Shown: in pieces, positions 34,201-41,111 of the stretch
How the letters are laid out: each line of letters starts with the position of its first letter
Numbering within the stretch: the stretch's first letter is position 1
NCBI GenBank assembly: GCA_900316645.1
Contig: ONDP01000015.1
Span: 1 to 64,000, forward strand
Source: an uncultured Prevotellaceae bacterium
GTDB lineage: Bacteria > Bacteroidota > Bacteroidia > Bacteroidales > Bacteroidaceae
Length of the DNA: 64,000 bases
Direction of reading: 5' to 3'
Notes under the pieces: generated by a model
Databases searched by the model: none
What the model was told of the DNA's origin: nothing
What the model saw: the letters and a program-made list of their open reading frames with translations, nothing else
Position numbers and translations under genes: made by a program

Positions 34201-35848
34201 CCCAGTGTGACTCAAGCTTGGCCTCGGAGCCACTAAGGCTTAGGGTTAAACGGGCGTCATCGGATGAGAAATTCGGCAGTCCCCCTCCCGTGCCAAGTCC
34301 AGAGGTGAAAATACCAAGCGTCTGCATAGAAACCCCAATTACACCCGTTGTCAGTGCTACAGGAATAGTGATAACCTTACCTGTAAGCAAATAGACGTTA
34401 TTAGGCTCAAGATTTGCGGTGTTGCTTGTGATATTTGGCGCACCCTGAATATTCAAGGAATTGACTGCAGTGCCATTATGATAAATTCCACCACCGTTTC
34501 CTGTAGCCGTATTGTCAGTGATGGTTCCTCCTTGAATGTTCAACGTTCCTTGGTTGTTGATTCCGCCACCATTAGTGCTCGTAGAGTTACCGGTAATTCT
34601 ACCTTTGATTATAGTTAATGTTCCTTGATTATCAATGCCTCCACCAGCATAGGAATTTTTTCCGCCCGTAATGACACCTTCAGTCCCTCCACTAGTATCT
34701 CTGATAGTTAACTGACCTCTATTCCATATAGCACAGCCATTAGTTGCAGCGCTACTTAAGTTACGATTGATGGTGTGTCCGTTCAAATCAAGCTCCAGGA
34801 TTTTACCCTCTGGTACTGTAAGGCATTCATCTGTTGATGAGGCTGTATAGGTTTTGGTTAGAGTGATATCTCCACCCTGCATAAAGCGTTTCCCTAAAAC
34901 TATCCAATTTCGCTGTAGCGAGGCTTCGTTAGTTGCAGACTCATCAAAATATGGATCGTAATTGCCGTCGTCTGACTTGAAATATTTCCAACCATCGGTA
35001 CTATAAGTAGTGAGGTCTTGGGTAAAGACGCCTGGTGTTTGCATCTTAATACCAATATCTCCTTCATTTCCGTTCAATGAACCGTCAATGGTTATTTTCA
35101 TTTCTGTAGGCAGGTAAATATTGCCATTCGAATTGTTTTCGATTTTTGGATCACCAGAGATGTAAAGTGTTGCACCTAAAGTATTATGAATACCGTCAAC
35201 GGTATTATTGGTTGTATTACTACCGTTATTGTAAATATAACCACCCTTAAGATATAGCGTACCGGCATTGTAGATTCCACCCACCTGATGAGCTTGGTTG
35301 TTATATATCTCACCTCCTTCAATCGTCAGAGTAGCAACTGATTCATTGTATATGGCGCCACCTCCTCCGGTATAAGTGCCAGCTCCACCTGCTATAGCAG
35401 CATTATTTCCAGAAATCTTTCCACTCTGAATAGTTAACGTTCCGTAATTATGAATTCCGCCACCTTTAACACTAGTAAAACTATCGCCTCCCGTTATTAT
35501 ACCTTTTCCTTCACCACTGCCATTACTATCTTTAATGGTCACAGTGCTTCCGTTATGAATAGTGATAACAGAGCTCTTAGATGAGGTATTATAGTTATTT
35601 GAGAGTGTATGTCCATTGAGATCTAGAGTAACGTTAACAGTAGTGTTACTACCAATAGTAAAGCCATTGTTCGTTGCAGCGGCAATGTCTCCTGTCATTT
35701 TGATATGCCCACTTGTATTCAAAGCAGTTTGTAAAGCTGTCTCATTCGAAACCTCCGTCCAAGATGGTTCCTGTCCCCATACCCCTGTTGGGAGAAGGGT
35801 AGCGGCTAGAATGAGAAATAATTTAGTAGTGAATTTTATCATTTTCAT
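31070..35848 (-). CDS. Beta-helix / BspA-LRR / MBG mosaic surface protein, 1592 residues
   Basis: First gene of the surface operon. Order: signal peptide (ending GVWGQ); a long right-handed beta-helix region (to about residue 780) with Pmp-like GGGIxNxGTLTIxxGxIxGN repeats, in three blocks each opened by a VPxGxxLxLxGHTIxR-type motif; a Flg_new-like domain (YSITMPNVNTEIKVVF); BspA-type leucine-rich repeats (about 900-1280; units such as TTIGNSAFNNCYTIPSITIP and TSIGDNAFCWCSGLTTFHIP); one MBG-like module (YTDYDSNPKTPSVTVTLGG...); a beta-rich domain; and the YDLSGRR...NGKKIVIK tail. These modules are all associated with surface adhesion. Start: ATG at 35846-35848, with an in-frame ATG two codons later. 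A promoter and operator array lie upstream. Confidence 0.9.
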   Translation of the reverse strand: MKMIKFTTKLFLILAATLLPTGVWGQEPSWTEVSNETALQTALNTSGHIKMTGDIAAATNNGFTIGSNTTVNVTLDLNGHTLSNNYNTSSKSSVITIHNGSTVTIKDSNGSGEGKGIITGGDSFTSVKGGGIHNYGTLTIQSGKISGNNAAIAGGAGTYTGGGGAIYNESVATLTIEGGEIYNNQAHQVGGIYNAGTLYLKGGYIYNNGSNTTNNTVDGIHNTLGATLYISGDPKIENNSNGNIYLPTEMKITIDGSLNGNEGDIGIKMQTPGVFTQDLTTYSTDGWKYFKSDDGNYDPYFDESATNEASLQRNWIVLGKRFMQGGDITLTKTYTASSTDECLTVPEGKILELDLNGHTINRNLSSAATNGCAIWNRGQLTIRDTSGGTEGVITGGKNSYAGGGIDNQGTLTIIKGRITGNSTSTNGGGINNQGTLNIQGGTITDNTATGNGGGIYHNGTAVNSLNIQGAPNITSNTANLEPNNVYLLTGKVITIPVALTTGVIGVSMQTLGIFTSGLGTGGGLPNFSSDDARLTLSLSGSEAKLESHWGMLQDQMTVNNANITLDRDYEPHPNDVGGLVVPSGNTVTLNMAGHTIDRKLTIATSDGYVIKNEGTLTITGYGVIKGGYNDGHGGGILNNYSLTLNNDTGGNTNSLDITGNKVTNGHLGAGIYQNGSATLLKMQGYLKINTDNVIKGSPDVASNVYLTTGKTITIDGLSASSKIKVTHSNTPFTFTSGLGWDGSGEIFSADNSGYGIGHSSGNEAIYGALLTITKNINITTGCSMTVKSNAVQGEVVPISISAGTYNNHSYVPVSLTYTPSGGLEQSISSYPKNGNYSITMPNVNTEIKVVFREGGYCGASGNEEKMKYYLNGDCLTFVTENDANCDMATYTSSTIPWKNLSYTSVNLSNHVTSISPYAFYGSGLTATPEIPASVATIGTKAFGNCTHLTGISVDGGNSAYKSESGVLFNKTGSELICYPAGKDIDDDNDSYIIPAGVTTIAEEAFAYNTHLTTIPTSSVTTVGNNAFKGCTHLSSVALTGVATIGETVFSGCTSLATLNITGDGSLIIPNNYFYNNTTLQTISLVDVVSIGSSAFRGCSHLTSLTINGTTTIGQQAFNQCTSLSTISLAGVTTIGNSAFNNCYTIPSITIPTSVTSIGDNAFCWCSGLTTFHIPESVTTFGAGVFMYCQNLESITVHDDNPNYTADDGILYDKSKTKLICYPLAKEGDTYYVPTTVTQFDYNVFLWQTTLKKIIFLHDNSTYPIPSSGGFMSDSESYKAFVKKGLKTTYTTAWGASYSDRIFELDLEQATIEITGYDTYSDGVKYTDYDSNPKTPSVTVTLGGLPLKLKDNPSDPYDYEITSYSNNTAIGTATVNITGHGDFAGTTGAKDFYITRKIVISGATGHYSTYYNFDAVPLTRPSGLRAYKVTGVDFGEGSTTIEEIDYLPAGTPVLLYKSDGYCNGTYHLKATTGDVPSYSANYIGKGENDARGYESLMAGKTAIYVLRGDKFYRAYSGTLPANRCYIANPTAGARAIPDYLEIGEGDGTTNVISIENGELKIENDKYYDLSGRRVLYPTKGGVYIYNGKKIVIK
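31165..31192 (-). repeat. Four-heptad array, second ATTGAAA-type copy
   Basis: Identical in sequence and frame to the array at 29368-29395, as part of the duplicated 3' ends. Confidence 0.88.
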
Positions 35849-35872
35849 CTTATATTTTTATTATTTTTGGTG

Positions 35873-36021
35873 TAAAGTTAGGAGAAAATGACGGAAGAGG
35901 GACTAACAATTCTTGAAAAATGACTAACATTTCGTGAATTAAGAGTAAAATTAAGTCATTTTGGAGGCGGAAAAGACTAACATTTCTTGTTTTTGTAAGT
36001 AATTTGCAATAATTGTTAGTC
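35873..36021. promoter_or_regulatory. Operator array and promoter of the surface-protein operon
   Basis: Four copies of a 15-nt motif: GACTAACAATTCTTG (35901-35915), GACTAACATTTCGTG (35922-35936), GACTAACATTTCTTG (35975-35989) and, inverted, GACTAACAATTATTG (36007-36021, minus strand). Copies 1 and 2 are 21 bp apart, and 2 and 3 are 53 bp apart, so the direct copies share a helical face. The minus-strand -7 candidate TAACTTTA (35873-35880) places copy 1 at about -35, as for an AraC-type activator. The motif was not noticed elsewhere in the window. Confidence 0.82.
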
Positions 36022-36041
36022 CGTTGAATGGATGATTTTAT

Positions 36042-36049
36042 TACCTTTG
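36042..36049 (+). promoter_or_regulatory. -7 box of the propeller/AraC regulator gene
   Basis: TACCTTTG fits TAnnTTTG exactly and lies 4 nt before the GTG at 36054. The inverted motif copy at 36007-36021 sits about 20 bp upstream, suggesting autoregulation. Confidence 0.6.
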
Positions 36050-36053
36050 CAGT

Positions 36054-37760
36054 GTGAATGATAAATTAAGAAGTCTGGTAATCTTAGGATGTATGCTCAC
36101 ACAGGTAATATCGATGTTTGCCAGTGGGGTGAATACGGCATGTCCGACGGTGAAGATACAGCCCGAACGGTTGCCCGACCTGAACATTCCGCGTACCGCC
36201 CACCATGTGCTTTGCCTGAACGGTGAAGTCACGGCGATAGGGGGACACACGACGGCTTTCATTCCAACACCTACATTAGAATATTATAAGGATGGGGAGT
36301 GGCACGTGCTGCAGATGGCATACGCCCATAATGATGCCATTGTCGTTCCGTTGTCGTCGGGGAAAGTCCTCATTGCAGGAGGTTATGAGAAACCGCTGGG
36401 TATCGGACAGACTTACTCCACGGAGATTTACGACCCTGTCACCCATACTTTCGGCGATTTCGGTTGCTTGGACAGGAAACGGGCCCAGTCTATGGGTGTG
36501 GAACTGGATAGCGGCAAGGTGATGATAGCCGGTAACTGGTATCATGATGACGGCATAGAGATGTTTGACGGGCATAAGTCATTCGCCTATGTGAAGGATG
36601 TGGAAACAGGATACGGACATCCGTTCCTGCTCCGTACGGCCAAAGACGATGCTATCATCTTCGGAAGTTTCTCCTTTAAGGGCGACTCACTTCAGAGTTC
36701 GACAGTGGAGCGTCTGAAGGGCGACCCCGTCAATGTGCCGCTGTTGGAGCAATGGCATCCTAAATGTATGTATATTCCGAACAGCTCCGCTGACTATTTC
36801 ATCGGTGATGCGAAAAAGGGCATTTATTCCTATCTCATTCCTGTGGAGAACAACGACGGGCAGATCGCTATCGCCCAGGTGCGTAACGGTGAGTTCTCAC
36901 TTCTGCCGACGGCATGTGCGGTTCCTGTGAAGAGTCCCTGGGGACAGAAGATAGAATACGCAGGTTCTCTGGTGGTTGACAGACAAGTTCAACGGGCCTA
37001 CCTCGTTGGCAGAGACATTTTGATACAGGGAGATGATGCCCATGACGTCAATAATCGCAGGGGATACATCCTTTGTATCGAGTATGGGAAGGCACAGCAG
37101 GGTAACGGTGCGCCCATGACACTCTATTATACTGAGCCCATGGCCGAGAACGTCCTCCATCTGCCTGTCGTGACAAAAGACGGCGACCTGATGATAGTCG
37201 GCGGCAACCGTGAGGATAATTACACCCCATTGAGCACCGTCCTGTTGTTCCGCATGGGTCTCTCGTCCGAGACAGCAGAAGAAAACGCTTTTGCGGGATG
37301 GTTGTTATGGACCCTTGGCGTGTTGCTGTTCGCAGGTGTCCTTTTGTCGTACTTCCTCCTAAAGCGTCGCCAAAGGAAGGTGTTGGCTCGTAATCAGGAA
37401 GAAGCAGCCCTTTCTTACGCTGCCGGTGAGGAAATGGTGAGACGTGTCAGTGAACTCTTTGAGCAGAAGAAACTGTATTTGAACAGCGACCTGAAAGTCT
37501 CCGACGTGGCAGCGGAGTTAAGCACCAACACCCGTTATGTCTCTGAGTGTATTAAGATGGTCAAGGGTTATTCGTTCCCACAGTTCATCAACAGCTACCG
37601 TGTTGACCATGCCAAGCAGATGCTCCGCGACAATCCAACGATGAAGACAGCGACAGTATGCAGTGAGTCGGGCTTTGCCAACGAGGCGTCATTTTTCCGT
37701 ACCTTCAAGGCATATACTGGTATGACGCCAAGAGAATGGTTGGCACAGGCAGACGCTTAA
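36054..37760 (+). CDS. Kelch-like propeller / TM / AraC one-component regulator
   Basis: A 568-residue predicted membrane sensor-regulator. Order: signal sequence (about 1-23); an extracytoplasmic Kelch-like beta-propeller (about 30-400; blades with GEVTAIGGHT, GKVLIAGGYE, GKVMIAGNWY, DLMIVGGNRED); one TM helix (about 415-437, AGWLLWTLGVLLFAGVLLSY) followed by the basic KRRQRK; and an AraC/XylS HTH (about 465-565, with SDVAAELSTNTRYVSECI and CSESGFANEASFFRTFKAYTG). There is no kinase or receiver, so it is not an HTCS. The frame opens with GTG at 36054, close to the -7 box; the ATG at 36093 would shorten the signal peptide. It is divergent from the surface operon, its likely target. Confidence 0.88.
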   Translation: MNDKLRSLVILGCMLTQVISMFASGVNTACPTVKIQPERLPDLNIPRTAHHVLCLNGEVTAIGGHTTAFIPTPTLEYYKDGEWHVLQMAYAHNDAIVVPLSSGKVLIAGGYEKPLGIGQTYSTEIYDPVTHTFGDFGCLDRKRAQSMGVELDSGKVMIAGNWYHDDGIEMFDGHKSFAYVKDVETGYGHPFLLRTAKDDAIIFGSFSFKGDSLQSSTVERLKGDPVNVPLLEQWHPKCMYIPNSSADYFIGDAKKGIYSYLIPVENNDGQIAIAQVRNGEFSLLPTACAVPVKSPWGQKIEYAGSLVVDRQVQRAYLVGRDILIQGDDAHDVNNRRGYILCIEYGKAQQGNGAPMTLYYTEPMAENVLHLPVVTKDGDLMIVGGNREDNYTPLSTVLLFRMGLSSETAEENAFAGWLLWTLGVLLFAGVLLSYFLLKRRQRKVLARNQEEAALSYAAGEEMVRRVSELFEQKKLYLNSDLKVSDVAAELSTNTRYVSECIKMVKGYSFPQFINSYRVDHAKQMLRDNPTMKTATVCSESGFANEASFFRTFKAYTGMTPREWLAQADA

Positions 37761-37774
37761 GGTTATAAAAAAAA

Positions 37775-37805
37775 CCGAAGGAAATTTTTCCTCCGGCTCT
37801 CTTTT
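37775..37805 (+). terminator. Terminator of the propeller/AraC gene
   Basis: CCGAAGGAAA (37775-37784) pairs with TTTCCTCCGG (37787-37796) apart from one mismatch, followed by CTCTCTTTT, 14 nt after the stop. Confidence 0.82.
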
Positions 37806-37869
37806 GATGGTGAACATTTTCTGACTGCCGCATCGGATGATAGCCATTCTTGAGCTTGTGCGTTAAGGT

Positions 37870-38072
37870 CACAGAGTCTCTGTGAGCACATCACCCTTTC
37901 TTGAAAAGATCGTCTGCTATTATCTGTTTAGTGACCTTTCTCACGACCAACAATCGATTTTCCCATATCGTATCATTTATATTCTGGCGCAATGTTAATA
38001 AAAATATCTGATTGCGCCAAATAATAATGCTATAATATGGCGCAATCTTGCAAAAATGTTGAGATAACGCCA
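37870..38072. repeat. Convergent intergenic region with palindromic repeats
   Basis: The 458-bp region between convergent genes (37761-38218) has no convincing gene. It holds the palindrome CACAGAGTCTCTGTG (37870-37884) and two 35-nt inverted-repeat elements: TGGCGCAAT (37985-37993) with ATTGCGCCA (38011-38019), and TGGCGCAAT (38038-38046) with the weaker ATAACGCCA (38064-38072). The two elements are offset by 53 bp. A 71-codon frame on the minus strand (38106-37891) has no ATG start and is not called. Confidence 0.75.
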
Positions 38073-38154
38073 AGTTATAATTATTTATTTTTGGGTTTTT
38101 AGACAAGATTGCAATATTTCAAGACAAAATTTAAAGGATTCGGTCGTCACAACA

Positions 38155-38190
38155 CAAAAAAGGTAGAACTTCCCGAGGAAGCTCCACCTT
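38155..38190 (-). terminator. Rho-independent terminator of the DASS transporter gene
   Basis: On the minus strand AAGGTGGAGCTTCC (38190-38177) pairs with GGAAGTTCTACCTT (38173-38160) over 14 bp with two G-U pairs and a 3-nt loop, followed by a T-run. It lies about 28 nt after the stop. Confidence 0.9.
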
Positions 38191-38218
38191 ATTATTATTT
38201 AGGGACTGTGACCTTAGC

Positions 38219-39724
38219 TTAGAGAACCTTCAAAGTCCCCATCAAATAAACCAGACCGAAGCCTAATACCATCGATATGATACCCATGATAGTACCCAGT
38301 TTCATCATGTCGTTCTGCTTAACAAAACCTGTAGCGAATGCCAAAGCATTGGGTGGGGTGGAGATGGGCAGAATCATAGCCGATGATGCTGCAATAGCTA
38401 CGCCGATCAGTACGGTAGGTGTACCACCGATAGGGTCGAGTTTGTCGCCCATTGCCGAACATACAATCGCAAGGATGGGCATGAGGAGCGCAGCTGTAGC
38501 AGAGTTGGAGATGAAATTAGACAGGACATAGCAGATAGCACCGCCAAGTAGCAGGATAAGCAGGGGCGAGAATTCTCCGAAAGGAATACTCTCAACGGCG
38601 TTGGCTGCCAAACCCGATGCATTCAGTCCATAGCCTAATGCGAAACCGCCTGCCACCATCCAGATAACGCTCCAGTTGACTTGCTCAAGGTCGCGTTTGT
38701 TGATGACACCTGTCAGGGCGAACACCATGAATGGTATCATGGCTACGGTATAGGAGTTGATGCCGGTCAGACGGTCTAATAGCCATAGTGCCACTGTCAC
38801 GAAGAAGGTGACGATGACCACCCACGAATGAAATCCTTTCTTCATACCGCCTTCGATATTCAGTTCGATGCGTTTCTGGGTAAAGGGGAATACTATCAAA
38901 AGGATGCGCCAACTGATGAACAGCAGTACGACAACCAATGGGAACATGAACATCATCCACTGGCCGAAACCCAGTCCGAGGTTCAGTCCCTCTGGGTCGT
39001 TCAGGTATTTCAGTGCGATGGTGTTAGGCGGTGTGCCGATAGGCGTTCCCATACCACCGAGGTTGGCTGCTATGGGGATAGACATGGCAAGTGCGATACG
39101 CCCTTTACCTTCAGGAGGCAGTTGACGGAACACAGGTGTCAGGAAAGTCAGCATCATAGCCGCTGTTGCCGTGTTGGATACGAACATTGAGAACAGACCG
39201 GTGATGAGTAGGAATCCCAACAGGACCATCTCACTTTTCGTACCGAAAGGTATCAATAATACTTTTGCCAACTGGGCATCCAGTCCTGTCTTGGTAGCGG
39301 CGATAGCTAATACGAAACCACCGATAAACAGCATGATGACAGGATCGGCAAACGTTGCCATGACACCTTTATAAGATAGCAGTTTTCCGACTTCCTCCTC
39401 GTTCACCATAGGCAGTATGCCGCTGTCACTACAAAAAAGTAGCATCAATACGATGATGGCGACGGAAGTAGCCCATGACGATACTATCTCCATAATCCAC
39501 ATCAGTGTGGCGAATGCGAAGATAGCGATGATGCGCTGTTGGATAACCGTTAGATTCTGGATGCCGAACCATTCGGAAGGCATGTTCCAAAGAATGAGTG
39601 TGACCAAGGCAACAAAAGCTATCTTTACTGCCCGTTTAGTGCTGTCAGCAGGATGGTATTTCCGTTGATGACGCATGTTGTGGTAAGCGTCAACAAGATG
39701 GAAACCATGATAAATGTGAAACAT
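38219..39724 (-). CDS. DASS (SLC13)-family anion/sodium symporter
   Basis: A 501-residue inner-membrane protein with 11-12 hydrophobic spans. The two family signature repeats are present: VSNTATAAMMLTFLTP and ISNSATAALLMPILAI, which build the sodium and substrate sites, with GTPIGTPPNTIALKY and STPPNALAF loops. DASS proteins carry succinate, malate or related dicarboxylates, and some carry sulfate; the substrate cannot be told from sequence alone. It starts 30 nt after the O-acetylhomoserine sulfhydrylase gene with no clear promoter between, so the two may be one transcript. That pairing makes sulfate possible, but dicarboxylate remains the default. The ATG at 39724 was used; MRHQRK further in is an alternative. 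Confidence 0.92.
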   Translation of the reverse strand: MFHIYHGFHLVDAYHNMRHQRKYHPADSTKRAVKIAFVALVTLILWNMPSEWFGIQNLTVIQQRIIAIFAFATLMWIMEIVSSWATSVAIIVLMLLFCSDSGILPMVNEEEVGKLLSYKGVMATFADPVIMLFIGGFVLAIAATKTGLDAQLAKVLLIPFGTKSEMVLLGFLLITGLFSMFVSNTATAAMMLTFLTPVFRQLPPEGKGRIALAMSIPIAANLGGMGTPIGTPPNTIALKYLNDPEGLNLGLGFGQWMMFMFPLVVVLLFISWRILLIVFPFTQKRIELNIEGGMKKGFHSWVVIVTFFVTVALWLLDRLTGINSYTVAMIPFMVFALTGVINKRDLEQVNWSVIWMVAGGFALGYGLNASGLAANAVESIPFGEFSPLLILLLGGAICYVLSNFISNSATAALLMPILAIVCSAMGDKLDPIGGTPTVLIGVAIAASSAMILPISTPPNALAFATGFVKQNDMMKLGTIMGIISMVLGFGLVYLMGTLKVL

Positions 39725-39754
39725 ATTGTTTAAATATTAAATGGTTGAAAATAA

Positions 39755-41038
39755 TTAGATTTTTTCAAGTGCCTGTTTGATGTCGTCGAGGATATCCTCC
39801 ACGTCCTCTATACCTACCGAGAGGCGAATCAGATCGGGAGCCACACCTGCCTCACGCAGTTGTTCATCGCTGAGCTGCCGGTGGGTGTGACTGGCTGGAT
39901 GCAGTACGCAGGTACGGGCATCAGCCACATGGGTCACGATGTTAATCATTTCAAGGGAGTCCATCCATTTGATGGCTGTTTCGCGGTCGCCCTTCAGTCC
40001 GAAGGCTATGACACCGCACGAACCGTTGGGCAGATATTTCTGTCCCAGTTCGTAATACTTGTCGCCCTTCAGTCCGCAGTAGTGTACCCAAGCCACTTTC
40101 GGACAGTCGTTGAGGAACTCAGCAATCTTCTGGGCATTCTTACAGTGCTGTGCCATGCGCAGATGGAGCGTCTGCAGACCCATGTTCAGGAGGAACGAGT
40201 TCTGCGGAGCAGGAATCGATCCGAGGTCGCGCATCAGTTGTGCGACCAGCTTGGTGGTATAACCCATCTTGCCGAAGGCTTTAACGTAGGTCAGTCCATG
40301 ATACGAATCGTCAGGTGTGCAGAGACCGGGGTATTTCTCGGCATATTTCATCCAGTCGAAGTTGCCGCTGTCAACCACAACGCCGCCTACCTGAGTAGCC
40401 AGTCCGTCCATATATTTCGTGGTAGAGTGGGTGACAATGTCAGCACCCCACTCGAAGGGGCGACAGTTGATAGGAGTTGCAAATGTATTGTCGATAATCA
40501 AGGGCACCCCTTTCTTGTGGGCAATACGGGCAAACTTCTCAATGTCCAATACGGCACAGCCTGGATTGGTAATCGTCTCACCGAACAAAGCTTTTGTGTT
40601 GGGGCGGAAAGCAGCCTCTATCTCCTCGTCAGTGGCATCTGGCGATACGAATGTGCATTCGATACCCAGTTTCTTCAAGGTCACACCGAATAGGTTGAAG
40701 GTGCCTCCGTATATCTCATTGGACGTCACAAAATGGTCGCCAGCCTGACAGATGTTGAACAGCGCGTAGAAGTTGGCAGCCTGTCCTGAAGAGGTCAGCA
40801 CAGCCCCTACACCGCCTTCCAGTGCTGCAATTTTGGCAGCTACAGCGTCGTTGGTGGGATTCTGTAAGCGGGTATAGAAATATCCCTCTTTCTTTAGGTC
40901 AAACAACTGTGCCATCTCGTCAGAGTCGTCATACTTAAAAGTAGTGCTCTGTATGATAGGCAATTCAATAGGTTCTCCGTTTTTGGCTTTGTACCCTGCT
41001 TGAACGCAGAGAGTAGCACGGCGTAATTTCTTGTCCAT
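39755..41038 (-). CDS. metY: O-acetylhomoserine sulfhydrylase (PLP-dependent)
   Basis: A 427-residue Cys/Met-metabolism PLP enzyme. Family motifs visible: YTRLQNPTNDAVAAKIAALEGG, SSGQAANFYALF, NEIYGGTFNLFG, the PLP-lysine segment THSTTKYMDG (about residue 205-210), and the C-terminal RLSVGIEDVEDILDDI. The length and the long insert after the PLP lysine favour the MetY type (O-acetylhomoserine plus sulfide to homocysteine) over cystathionine gamma-synthase. The gene is divergent from the receiver/PPDK_N gene and precedes the DASS transporter. No riboswitch is visible in the short leader. Confidence 0.94.
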   Translation of the reverse strand: MDKKLRRATLCVQAGYKAKNGEPIELPIIQSTTFKYDDSDEMAQLFDLKKEGYFYTRLQNPTNDAVAAKIAALEGGVGAVLTSSGQAANFYALFNICQAGDHFVTSNEIYGGTFNLFGVTLKKLGIECTFVSPDATDEEIEAAFRPNTKALFGETITNPGCAVLDIEKFARIAHKKGVPLIIDNTFATPINCRPFEWGADIVTHSTTKYMDGLATQVGGVVVDSGNFDWMKYAEKYPGLCTPDDSYHGLTYVKAFGKMGYTTKLVAQLMRDLGSIPAPQNSFLLNMGLQTLHLRMAQHCKNAQKIAEFLNDCPKVAWVHYCGLKGDKYYELGQKYLPNGSCGVIAFGLKGDRETAIKWMDSLEMINIVTHVADARTCVLHPASHTHRQLSDEQLREAGVAPDLIRLSVGIEDVEDILDDIKQALEKI

Positions 41039-41063
41039 AATGTTACTAATTCAAATTTTGGCG

Positions 41064-41092
41064 CAAAATTACAAAATTTATTTGTAACTTTG
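41064..41092. promoter_or_regulatory. Divergent overlapping promoters of metY and the PPDK_N gene
   Basis: On the minus strand TAATTTTG (41064-41071) is the -7 box for metY, with GTTG about 21 nt upstream. On the plus strand TAACTTTG (41085-41092) is the -7 box for the gene at 41112. The two RNA polymerase footprints overlap, so the genes probably compete or are co-regulated. Confidence 0.68.
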
Positions 41093-41111
41093 CAACCATG
41101 ATTTAAGAAAT

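Noticed and set aside
37891-38106. A 71-codon minus-strand frame in the convergent gap
   Set aside because: No ATG start, AT-rich, overlaps the palindromic repeats, and no recognised family. The C-terminal part could be an old remnant but this cannot be supported.
39860-40693. A 277-codon plus-strand frame antisense to metY
   Set aside because: It lies entirely within a conserved PLP enzyme gene and has no family resemblance.
41039-41111. A SAM riboswitch upstream of metY
   Set aside because: The leader is only about 25-70 nt and contains two -7 boxes, with no room for the conserved fold.
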